A stretch of DNA of 34,284 bases. Origin: an uncultured Clostridia bacterium (GTDB lineage Bacteria > Bacillota > Clostridia > Christensenellales > DTU072). Within the stretch, counting starts at the first letter, position 1. Each line of letters starts with the position of its first letter. The translations under genes were made by a program, and so were the position numbers. Of this stretch, positions 7,969-15,185 are shown piece after piece. The stretch lies in the NCBI GenBank assembly GCA_944372665.1, contig CALVZV010000010.1, positions 1 through 34,284 on the forward strand. Direction: 5' to 3'. Below the pieces are notes generated by a model. The model made no database searches, had not been told where the DNA came from, and saw nothing but the letters and a program-made list of their open reading frames with translations.

Positions 7969-8619
7969 ATGGCTGAAAACGGGATAAAATGCGTTTTGTT
8001 CGATATGGACGGCACTTTGTGCAACACCTGGCTGGATCTCGCCCGCGCCGTACAGGCGGCGATGCTCCGCTACGGGTTTACGCCTCCGGGCGACGACGAC
8101 GTACTGCGCTTTGTCGGAAACGGCAGTTTCAAGCTCATCCGTCAGGCGCTGCCCGAGGGAAAGGAAGAATATCTTTACGAAGCCGAAAAATATTTTCAGG
8201 AATATTACCGCGCGCATATCGCCGTGCATACCGCGCCTTATGACGGCATACCGGAGCTGCTAGGCGAACTGAAAGAACGCGGGCTGAAACTCGGCGTGGT
8301 TTCCAACAAGTCCGCTGACCCGTTGAAAGAGATCGTCGGCAGGTTTTTCCCGGGTGTTTTTGACGCCGTTTACGGCGGCACGCCGGAAATGCCGTTAAAG
8401 CCCGCGCCCGACATGATCGAAGCAGCGATGAAACAACTGAACGTGACTGCGGCGGAAACGCTGTACGTAGGGGACTCCGACGTCGACGTCAGAACTGCAG
8501 AAAACGCAAAAGTTAAAGGCGTGTTCTGTTCGTGGGGCTTTCAGTCCGGGCAAAAGCTGTTTGACGCCGGCGCGCGTATAGTGGTGGAGAGTCCTCACCG
8601 CATTAAGGACTATCTTTAA
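7969..8619 (+). CDS. HAD-superfamily hydrolase, phosphoglycolate phosphatase-like
   Basis: A 216-residue cytoplasmic phosphatase. HAD motif I is DMDGT with Asp12 (nucleophile) and Asp14, motif II Ser112-Asn113, motif III Lys144 in KPAPD, and motif IV GDSDVD at 168-173. An alpha-helical cap lies between about 18 and 85, as in Gph/PGP and pyrophosphatase PpaX. The frame extends upstream to a TTG at 7891, but that extension contains the promoter and has no family similarity, so ATG 7969 is chosen. No Shine-Dalgarno is visible before this ATG. The substrate (2-phosphoglycolate, a nucleotide or a sugar phosphate) is undetermined. Confidence 0.92.
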   Translation: MAENGIKCVLFDMDGTLCNTWLDLARAVQAAMLRYGFTPPGDDDVLRFVGNGSFKLIRQALPEGKEEYLYEAEKYFQEYYRAHIAVHTAPYDGIPELLGELKERGLKLGVVSNKSADPLKEIVGRFFPGVFDAVYGGTPEMPLKPAPDMIEAAMKQLNVTAAETLYVGDSDVDVRTAENAKVKGVFCSWGFQSGQKLFDAGARIVVESPHRIKDYL

Positions 8620-8627
8620 GTTTCGGC

Positions 8628-8655
8628 TTGCCTCAAGCGGGCGACGTTATAAAAT
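8628..8655 (+). promoter_or_regulatory. Promoter in front of a decayed gene, leaderless geometry
   Basis: TTGCCT at 8628-8633, a 16-bp spacer and TAAAAT at 8650-8655, followed by 6 nt and an ATG at 8662. The layout is the same as at the HAD and GH2-like genes. Confidence 0.5.
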
Positions 8656-8661
8656 ACGGAT

Positions 8662-9069
8662 ATGAGGAGATATTGCGGTATTTTTTAACCGCGGCGACGG
8701 CGGCATTGACGGTCTAAGCGGTAAACGACGCGGACAATGACGGAGTGTCCGTTTCGTATTCGGATAATCTGAACAACGACTGCGACGTAGAGGTGCGCGA
8801 CCGGGACTGTTACACCGTCTAGGCGCCGGCAGGCTTTTCCGGATGGGAGTTTCTGTTTTCCCGGCACCGGCGTGCCGCAGGGCAATTACGGTCGCACAAT
8901 GAACGCGCAATGCGATTACGTTTTACCCGGGGAAGCCAATCACATGGCATACGGCTCTATCGGATTCGACATCTTCGACGGCGAACCGATAAGACCGCTT
9001 GACGAGATCCGGAACGAAGTCGCACTGAAAACTCCGGAGTTTATGCAAAAAGTCATCGACGCCGCCTGA
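8662..9069 (+). pseudogene. Decayed coding remnant, function unknown
   Basis: The stretch between the HAD and GH2-like genes shows coding-like segments in different frames. From ATG 8662 only 8 codons are open (MRRYCGIF). Another frame then reads VNDADNDGVSVSYSDNLNN from about 8721 and stops at 8819. The first frame is open again from 8791 to the stop at 9069, including YVLPGEANHMAYGSIGFDIF and a tail ending FMQKVIDAA. At least one frameshift and one stop must be undone to join them. The last piece alone (GTG 8872, 65 codons) has no ribosome binding site. I recognise no family. Confidence 0.4.
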
Positions 9070-9082
9070 AAGCGGCGTCTTT
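9058..9082 (+). terminator. Hairpin terminator after the remnant
   Basis: An 8-bp perfect stem, GACGCCGC with GCGGCGTC (9058-9065 and 9072-9079), a 6-nt loop and a short TTT tail. It overlaps the end of the remnant and sits between convergent genes. The weak T tract makes it a modest terminator on either strand. Confidence 0.55.
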
Positions 9083-9090
9083 AATATCGT

Positions 9091-10638
9091 TTACTGCTGT
9101 TTAAGCTGAGGACGCACCTGTTTGGATTCGCGCTCCGCGTTCATCAGTCCGTCCCGGATATCCGGCGTATCGTACAGCGAAGCCGCCTCCAGCCCCGAGG
9201 CGCTTTCCGCCAGCGCGGCAATCACCGCGGCGTATGCAGCTTTGAAACGCGCTTCCTTGGCGGCATCGCCCCGATCCAGATCGGCTGTCAGCCCGGTATA
9301 GAACGCCGGTAGCTTTCCGAGCTCCGCGGTGCCGGGCGCGGCGGGATCGCTTTTTTTGAGCCTGAGCTCCTCTCTTTCCGACAGCGGAACGCGGTTGAAC
9401 CTCAGCTGCAGATACATCGGGATATCTTTTGCCGCGCAGTCGAAGCAGTACATATCCGACTTGTATATGCGTTTCGCCGACGGGAAAACGACCAGCCGCT
9501 TGGGATCGAGGTTTTTCAGCGAAGCATAAATCAGATTTTGTTCCGCGGCGCCGTATTCTTCGGCTACAGGCTCCCACATTATGATAGAAGGGTGCCCGTA
9601 GTCGCGCATTATCAAATCCGTATATTTATTGTCGGACGAGGAAAGATCCTTTAGAACTATTATGACGAACAGTCCCAGCTTGTCGGCGATATACAGATGC
9701 GCCGGAGTGGGATAGCCGCAGAAAGTCACCGTGTTGAAGCCTGCCAGCACGGCGTATGCCAGATCCTCGGCGATCCTTTTTGAGGAGGGCGGCGTGGAGT
9801 CGGAGCCGGGATAATAAAGCCTGTCGCGCACCGATTCCAGGAAGGTTTTTCTGCCGTTTATATACAGTCTGCCGTCCACTACGTCGATTTCGCGGAACGC
9901 GGTATAGGTGTATATCATGTCCGCCATGCCTCCGCCGGGCGTGATCAGCGTGACGCGCACGTCGTACAGCGCGGGGTGCGAGGCTGTCCACATGTCGGGC
10001 AGCCGCTCCAGCGGAGCGTGGAGCGTGAACGAAGGCAAAGCCTTGTATTCGCGCCTGTAGATCTGTTTGCCGTTCGCGGCGATCTCCACTAAGATCTTAT
10101 GGTCATCGGTTTCGCCGGCGATAGAGCCTTGGATATATACGGCTTTTGACGCGTAAACGGCGTTGGCGCGCAGAAAAGAGAAATAGCTTTTTGCGGCGAA
10201 TTCCAGCCAGACGTGACCGCAGATGCCGCGCGTGAAAGGCGAAGCCGCGCAATAAACCGTCAGCACGTTTTGACCGGGCTTTACGAGCGCGCTTACGTCG
10301 AAATGGAAGGAGCCTTCACCGCCCGTGCCGGAGTATACCGCGATGCCGTTAAGCAGCGCGGTGAACGCGCCGTCCACGTTCAGAAAGTTCAGAAGCACCG
10401 TACCCGCGCATTCGAACGCGGACAAATCGAATGACTTTAAGTAACATACCGATGTGGCGCGTTCGGTCTGTCCGGACATTTCGCTGCCGGCGGGGAAAGG
10501 CACTTTTATTCTGCAGGGCAGAGCGCCCGGGAGCGCTTTGCCGAAATCGGCTTCGTCCAAAGAAAATTCCCATTCGCCGTTCAGCAACCTGATGCGCGGA
10601 CGGACGGCGTCGGGACGCGGATAATCTTGTCGTTGCAT
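9091..10638 (-). CDS. GH2-family-like protein, probably catalytically degenerate
   Basis: A 515-residue cytoplasmic protein laid out like a short beta-galactosidase/beta-glucuronidase: a jelly-roll sugar-binding domain (about 1-165, opening LLNGEWEFSLDEADFGK), an Ig-like domain (about 165-260) and a TIM barrel (about 260-500). The barrel keeps GFNTVTFCGYPTP and HPSIIMW. The acid/base Glu is probably Glu360 in EPVAEE, but the Asn normally before it is Ala359. The expected nucleophile in the K-P-x4-E-x-G strand aligns with Gly449 (LPAFYTGLT). The end DTPDIRDGLMNAERESK resembles GH2 C-termini. Two key positions are thus altered, so binding or a non-hydrolytic role is likely (inference). It is transcribed divergently from gcvT with an apparently leaderless promoter. 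Confidence 0.78.
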   Translation of the reverse strand: MQRQDYPRPDAVRPRIRLLNGEWEFSLDEADFGKALPGALPCRIKVPFPAGSEMSGQTERATSVCYLKSFDLSAFECAGTVLLNFLNVDGAFTALLNGIAVYSGTGGEGSFHFDVSALVKPGQNVLTVYCAASPFTRGICGHVWLEFAAKSYFSFLRANAVYASKAVYIQGSIAGETDDHKILVEIAANGKQIYRREYKALPSFTLHAPLERLPDMWTASHPALYDVRVTLITPGGGMADMIYTYTAFREIDVVDGRLYINGRKTFLESVRDRLYYPGSDSTPPSSKRIAEDLAYAVLAGFNTVTFCGYPTPAHLYIADKLGLFVIIVLKDLSSSDNKYTDLIMRDYGHPSIIMWEPVAEEYGAAEQNLIYASLKNLDPKRLVVFPSAKRIYKSDMYCFDCAAKDIPMYLQLRFNRVPLSEREELRLKKSDPAAPGTAELGKLPAFYTGLTADLDRGDAAKEARFKAAYAAVIAALAESASGLEAASLYDTPDIRDGLMNAERESKQVRPQLKQQ

Positions 10639-10644
10639 ACCCGG

Positions 10645-10673
10645 ATTTTACCATATTTCCTTAAGTATTGCAA
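10645..10673 (-). promoter_or_regulatory. Promoter of the GH2-like gene, leaderless geometry
   Basis: On the minus strand, TTGCAA (10673-10668), a 17-bp spacer and TAAAAT (10650-10645), then 6 nt and the ATG at 10638. There is no Shine-Dalgarno in the 6 nt. Confidence 0.7.
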
Positions 10674-10766
10674 CAGCTGCCCGTTTATTGTTTAATTTCG
10701 GCGCGCTCACTTGCCGAAAGGCGGTATCTCAAGCTTTAGCGGACGGTCAATATAAGGTCAAAGTGC

Positions 10767-10795
10767 TTGTACGCGGCGGGGTAAAGTTGTATAAT
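10767..10795 (+). promoter_or_regulatory. Promoter of the glycine cleavage operon
   Basis: TTGTAC at 10767-10772, a 17-bp spacer and a perfect TATAAT at 10790-10795. The implied 5' UTR is only about 20 nt, with CGGAG at 10806-10810 as ribosome binding site. That is too short for a glycine riboswitch. Confidence 0.75.
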
Positions 10796-10821
10796 CTAAT
10801 TATCACGGAGCAACGATAAGT

Positions 10822-11886
10822 ATGGCAAAAAAAACCCCTCTGTATAACGAACACCTCGAAGCGGGCGGCGTCATGGTCGATTTTGCGGGCTATGAGCTAC
10901 CCGTTCGCTATTTAACCGGCATTATCGCCGAGCATACCGCAGTAAGGGAGGCGGCGGGGATGTTCGACGTTTCACATATGGGCGAAATAAGCGTAGAAGG
11001 CGCGGGCGCTACGGAGTATCTGGAAAGGCTGTTGACCAACAGATTCTCGGATATGCCTTCGGGCAAAGTCAGATATTCTCTGATGCTTTATCCCGACGGA
11101 TGCACGGTGGACGACGTCCTGGTGTACCGTCGCGCCGAGGACAAATATCTGGTTGTCGTCAACGCGTCCAACCGTTCCAAGGACTACGAATGGATGCTTG
11201 CCAACTCCGCGTGCGGCGTCAGGATACGCGACGTTTCCGATACGGTCGCGCTTATAGCGCTCCAGGGCAGGAACGCCGTAAAAATTCTAAAAGGCGCGGA
11301 TCTGCCCGAAAAATATTATACTTTCAAGGAAAACGTGCCGCTGTTCGGAGTAAAAGCCACGGTTTCGCGCACGGGATATACGGGTGAGGACGGCTTCGAG
11401 ATCGCCGTGGACGCGGATAACGCCTCGAAAGTCTGGAAAAGCGTTCTGGCGGCGGGCAGGGAATACGGTCTGATACCCGCAGGCCTAGGAGCGCGCGACA
11501 CGCTGAGACTCGAAGCGGCGATGCCGCTTTACGGGCACGAACTGTCGGATAAGCGCATCGCTTCGGAAGCCGGTCTGGATTTTGCAGTCAAGACGGACAA
11601 GGAATTTTTTATCGGAAAAGAAGCGTTTGTCTGCAATACGCCCGAATATTACCGCGCGGGCGCGTTCGTCGCGGGCAAAGGCATAGTGCGCGAGGGCGCA
11701 CCGCTGTTTGACGAAAAGGGCGAGGAAGTCGGTTCGGTGACGTCGGGCACGATGTCGCCTACGCTCGGGAGAGCCATAGCGATGCTCCGTCTTAAAAAAG
11801 GCGTTAAAGGCGCCGTATGTTCCGAAATACGCGGAAGGCAGGTCGAAATGACGCTTACCTCTCTTCCGTTTTATAAACGCAAATAA
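10822..11886 (+). CDS. gcvT: Glycine cleavage system T protein (aminomethyltransferase)
   Basis: A 354-residue protein close to the usual 360. It transfers the aminomethyl carbon from lipoylated H protein to tetrahydrofolate, releasing ammonia. The opening KKTPLYNEHLEAGGVMVDFAG, then FDVSHMGEISVEG, and TVDDVLVYR with Asp97/Asp98 (the catalytic Asp region) are diagnostic, as are VSRTGYTGEDGFEI and GLGARDTLRLEA. First gene of a four-gene gcv operon, 12 bp before gcvH. Confidence 0.97.
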   Translation: MAKKTPLYNEHLEAGGVMVDFAGYELPVRYLTGIIAEHTAVREAAGMFDVSHMGEISVEGAGATEYLERLLTNRFSDMPSGKVRYSLMLYPDGCTVDDVLVYRRAEDKYLVVVNASNRSKDYEWMLANSACGVRIRDVSDTVALIALQGRNAVKILKGADLPEKYYTFKENVPLFGVKATVSRTGYTGEDGFEIAVDADNASKVWKSVLAAGREYGLIPAGLGARDTLRLEAAMPLYGHELSDKRIASEAGLDFAVKTDKEFFIGKEAFVCNTPEYYRAGAFVAGKGIVREGAPLFDEKGEEVGSVTSGTMSPTLGRAIAMLRLKKGVKGAVCSEIRGRQVEMTLTSLPFYKRK

Positions 11887-11898
11887 AAGAGGTGTATC

Positions 11899-12258
11899 AT
11901 GCTTAAACTGTACAGTAAAACGCACGAATGGGTAAAAATCGACGGTAAAATCGCAGAAATAGGTATTTCCGACTTTGCCGCGGAAGAACTTGGCGACGTG
12001 GTCTACGTTGAGCTGCCCGAGGTCGGCGCGGCCGTCAACGCGGGCGACGTGCTGTTGGAGCTGGAGAGCGTAAAAGCGGCGTCGCCGGTATATTCTCCCG
12101 TTTCGGGTACGGTCGTCGAAGTCAATTCCTCTCTCGAAGACGAACCCGAAAAACTTTCTTCGGAAGCGGAAAGCGTCTTTATATGCAAAGTAGAGCTTTC
12201 GGAAGAGCCCTCAGGGCTGCTCACCGAAGAAGAATACCGCGCGGATCTTAAAAAATGA
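11899..12258 (+). CDS. gcvH: Glycine cleavage system H protein (lipoyl carrier)
   Basis: A 119-residue carrier that shuttles the aminomethyl group between P, T and L proteins on a lipoyl arm. The lipoylated residue is Lys59 in ESVKAASPVYSPVSG. The N-terminus YSKTHEWVKIDGKIAEIGIS is the standard H-protein opening. A Shine-Dalgarno AGAGG precedes ATG 11899. It overlaps gcvPA by 4 bp (ATGA). Confidence 0.97.
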   Translation: MLKLYSKTHEWVKIDGKIAEIGISDFAAEELGDVVYVELPEVGAAVNAGDVLLELESVKAASPVYSPVSGTVVEVNSSLEDEPEKLSSEAESVFICKVELSEEPSGLLTEEEYRADLKK

Positions 12259-13562
12259 GCGTATATTTTCCGCATACCGACTCTGATATCGAACAGATGC
12301 TTGCCTTCGTGGGAGTGCCGGATACCGACGCGCTGTATTCGGAAGTGGCTCCCGAATTGAAGTGCGGGAAACTGTCGCTTGCTCCGGGGCTAAGCGAGAG
12401 CGAGGTCATTGCGAGGCTCAAAGCGCTTGCCGCCGAGAACAAAACCTATAATTCGGTAATGCGCGGCGGCGGCGCGTACAGACACTATATCCCCGAAATA
12501 GTCAACGAAACGGCGTCGAAATCTTCGTTTTTGACGGCGTATACTCCGTATCAGGCGGAAATGGCACAGGGCGTTCTGCAGGCTATCTTCGAATATCAGA
12601 CCTATATTGCCAGGATCACGGGAATGGAAGTCGCCAACGCTTCGATGTATTCGGCAGCCAACGCCGCGGCGGAGGCGTGTCTGCAAAGCTTCAAGCCCGG
12701 TTTTAAAATCCTCATCGCGGCTTCCATCCGTCCCGACACCATGGCTGTACTGAGGACTTATCTGGACGGGAAAAATATTGAATATGAGGTATTGGCAGCC
12801 GAAAACGGGATATTGGAACCCGAAACTCTGGTAAAATCGCTTTCGCCTAAAGTGTGCGCCGTGTATGCGGAACAGCCTGCGTATTCGGGCGGAATACTCG
12901 ATTTGAAAGCGTTGACCGAAGCCGCGCACCGGGTCGGGGCTAAGTTTATAGCCGGTGGCAATCCGCTGGCGTACGCGCTGCTGCCCTCTCCCGGAGAGGC
13001 AGGGGCGGACATTGCCGTGGGCGACGTGCAGCCGTTCGGACTGCCTACGGCTTTCGGCGGTCCGTACGCGGGCTATTACGCCACGACCAAGGCAGGTGTC
13101 AGAAAAATGCCGGGACGTATAGTCGGCGAAACTACGGACAGGCTGGGGCGGCGAGCCTTCGTTTTAACGCTTCAGCCGCGCGAACAGCACATAAAGCGAG
13201 AGCGCGCGCTTTCCAATATTTGCTCCAACCAGGCGCTTTGCGCGCTGAGGGCGTCGGTGTACCTTGCCGCCATGGGCGGAAAGGGGCTCAGACGAGTGGC
13301 TGAAAACTGCTATAAAGCGGCGCATTTCGCTTTGAAAGAATTTGAGGAAGCGGGATTGAAACGCGTTTACGAAGCCGACTTTTTCAACGAATTCGTTACA
13401 CTCTGTCCGGGAAAATCGGATAAGATCGAAAAAGCGCTTGCCGAAAACGGCATATTGTCGGGACTCAAACTCGACGGCGACACCATGCTATGGGCGTTCA
13501 CGGAGCTTAACGGTGCCATGGACATCACCTTAGCGGCGCGGATAATGAAGGAGGTTATATGA
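12255..13562 (+). CDS. gcvPA: Glycine decarboxylase subunit 1 (P protein, N-terminal half)
   Basis: A 435-residue subunit, near the typical 445-450. It forms a heterotetramer with GcvPB and decarboxylates glycine with PLP. Diagnostic stretches: the opening YFPHTDSDIEQML, MRGGGAYRHYIPEIV, TAYTPYQAEMAQGVLQAIFE, GMEVANASMYSAANAAAEA and REQHIKRERALSNICSNQAL. The PLP lysine is on the other subunit. It overlaps both neighbours by 4 bp, which keeps H and P subunit expression matched. Confidence 0.97.
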   Translation: MSVYFPHTDSDIEQMLAFVGVPDTDALYSEVAPELKCGKLSLAPGLSESEVIARLKALAAENKTYNSVMRGGGAYRHYIPEIVNETASKSSFLTAYTPYQAEMAQGVLQAIFEYQTYIARITGMEVANASMYSAANAAAEACLQSFKPGFKILIAASIRPDTMAVLRTYLDGKNIEYEVLAAENGILEPETLVKSLSPKVCAVYAEQPAYSGGILDLKALTEAAHRVGAKFIAGGNPLAYALLPSPGEAGADIAVGDVQPFGLPTAFGGPYAGYYATTKAGVRKMPGRIVGETTDRLGRRAFVLTLQPREQHIKRERALSNICSNQALCALRASVYLAAMGGKGLRRVAENCYKAAHFALKEFEEAGLKRVYEADFFNEFVTLCPGKSDKIEKALAENGILSGLKLDGDTMLWAFTELNGAMDITLAARIMKEVI

Positions 13563-14974
13563 AACTGTTGTTCGAACTGGAAAAAAGCCGTCCTTCGGAG
13601 TATGTTAACGCTTTCACAGAAGACGTTGCGCTTCCCGACTTCGGGAAAAAGATCGAACTCGAACTGCCAGAGCTTAGCGAAGTCGAGGTCGCAAGACACT
13701 ACAGCGCGCTTTCGCGCACGGCTTTCGGCGTCGACGACGGAGCGTATCCGCTCGGTTCGTGCACAATGAAATACAATCCCAAAATCAACGAAGCCGCAGC
13801 GGCTTTGGAGGGGTTCAGGGACATTCATCCGCTGGCGCCCGAAAAAGACGTGCAGGGCGCGCTGAAGCTTATGTACGGTCTGGGCGAAGCACTGAAAGAA
13901 ATAACCGGTACCGACGCGATAAGCTTTGCGGGCGCGGCAGGCGCTCACGGCGAATATATAGGACTGAGGATAATAAAGGCGTATCACGCCGCGCGCGGCG
14001 AAACACGCAGAAAGATACTTGTGCCCGACTCCGCGCACGGCACCAATCCCGCCAGCGCGGCGATGGCAGGCTTCGAGGTGGTCAACGTACCGGGAGACGA
14101 TTCGTACGGGGTCGATCTGGACGCTCTGGCGCGGCTATGCGACGAAGACGTTGCCGCGCTTATGCTGACCAACCCCACGACATTAGGACTTTTTGAAAAG
14201 AACATCGCAAAAATCGCCGAAACGGTACATTCCAAGGGCGGACTTTTATATTACGACGGCGCCAATCTCAACGCCGTCATGGGCGTGGTGCGTCCCGGGG
14301 ATACGGGTTTCGACGTGGTACATCTGAATCTTCACAAAACTTTTTCCACGCCCCACGGCGGCGGCGGCCCCGGTGCCGGACCGGTGTGCGTAAAGGCGTT
14401 TTTGAAGGATTACCTGCCGTATCCCGTCGTCGTGTCCGACGGCAAAACGTATAAATTCGCTGCTCCGCCTGAAAGCATAGGCAAGGTCAACGCGTTCTAC
14501 GGCAATTTTTCGGTGCTGGTGAAAGCGTACGCGTATATTCTTGCTCTGGGCGCGGAAGGCATAAGGCAAAGCGCCGAAACGGCGGTGCTGAACGCCAATT
14601 ATCTGAAAAAGAAGCTGCAGCCCGAATATCCGTCGGCAGAAGGTGTGTGTATGCACGAATTTGTCGTTTCCATGGAAAAGCTAAAAAATCTGAACGGCGT
14701 TACGGCACTGGACATAGCCAAAGCCATGATAGACAAAGGCATACATCCGCCGACGATGTATTTTCCGCTGACGGTACACGAGGCGCTGATGTTCGAGCCT
14801 ACGGAAACGGAAAGCAAGGCGTCGCTGGACGCCGTGGCGGAGGCGATGAAGCAGATCTACAGCGAAGCGCTAAAAGACCCTTCGGCAATGAAGACGAAGC
14901 CCGAAACTACCGTCGTCAGCCGCCCGGACGAAGTCGCGGCGGCAAAAGCTTTAAAACTCACATACGACTTATAG
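13559..14974 (+). CDS. gcvPB: Glycine decarboxylase subunit 2 (P protein, C-terminal half)
   Basis: A 471-residue PLP-carrying subunit. The Schiff-base lysine is Lys260 in HLNLHKTFSTPHGGGGPG. Other hallmarks are LGSCTMKYNPKINE, DSAHGTNPASAAMAGFEV and TNPTTLGLFE. Its own ribosome binding site (GGAGG at 13549-13553) lies in the gcvPA end. It is the last gene of the operon; the dihydrolipoamide dehydrogenase (L protein) is not in the window and must be supplied from elsewhere. Confidence 0.97.
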   Translation: MKLLFELEKSRPSEYVNAFTEDVALPDFGKKIELELPELSEVEVARHYSALSRTAFGVDDGAYPLGSCTMKYNPKINEAAAALEGFRDIHPLAPEKDVQGALKLMYGLGEALKEITGTDAISFAGAAGAHGEYIGLRIIKAYHAARGETRRKILVPDSAHGTNPASAAMAGFEVVNVPGDDSYGVDLDALARLCDEDVAALMLTNPTTLGLFEKNIAKIAETVHSKGGLLYYDGANLNAVMGVVRPGDTGFDVVHLNLHKTFSTPHGGGGPGAGPVCVKAFLKDYLPYPVVVSDGKTYKFAAPPESIGKVNAFYGNFSVLVKAYAYILALGAEGIRQSAETAVLNANYLKKKLQPEYPSAEGVCMHEFVVSMEKLKNLNGVTALDIAKAMIDKGIHPPTMYFPLTVHEALMFEPTETESKASLDAVAEAMKQIYSEALKDPSAMKTKPETTVVSRPDEVAAAKALKLTYDL

Positions 14975-15018
14975 TCCAAAGTAAAGGAAACCTGTTTCCG
15001 GATTAAAGAATCCCGTTC

Positions 15019-15049
15019 AAAGACTTTGCATAACGCAAAGTCTTTATTT
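15019..15049 (+). terminator. Terminator of the gcv operon
   Basis: A perfect 11-bp stem (15019-15029 with 15035-15045), a 5-nt loop and a T-rich tail. It begins 44 bp after gcvPB. Confidence 0.88.
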
Positions 15050-15074
15050 CCGGCTGTTTGAACAAGGTTCGCTA

Positions 15075-15103
15075 TTGAAAAAAATACGGTTTTATGCGAT
15101 AAT
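15075..15103 (+). promoter_or_regulatory. Promoter of the AcnX operon
   Basis: TTGAAA at 15075-15080, a 17-bp spacer and GATAAT at 15098-15103. It would give an 80-nt GC-rich 5' UTR before the AcnX large subunit. Confidence 0.65.
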
Positions 15104-15185
15104 ATAGGCGTAGCCGCATCCGGCGGCAGCCCGCGGCGGAGCGCTTTGACTCAATTCGACGCCGGGAGTATACGGGAGGAAGCCG

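Noticed and set aside
8872-9069. An intact 65-residue gene starting at GTG 8872
   Set aside because: There is no ribosome binding site and the same frame is open to 8791 without a better start, so it is treated as the tail of a decayed gene.
10690-10750. Glycine riboswitch-like words (CCGAAAGG, then ATCTCAAG, then GGACGG) upstream of gcvT
   Set aside because: The spacing is too short, the GGAGAG half is missing, and the best promoter lies downstream of these words, so they would not be in the leader.
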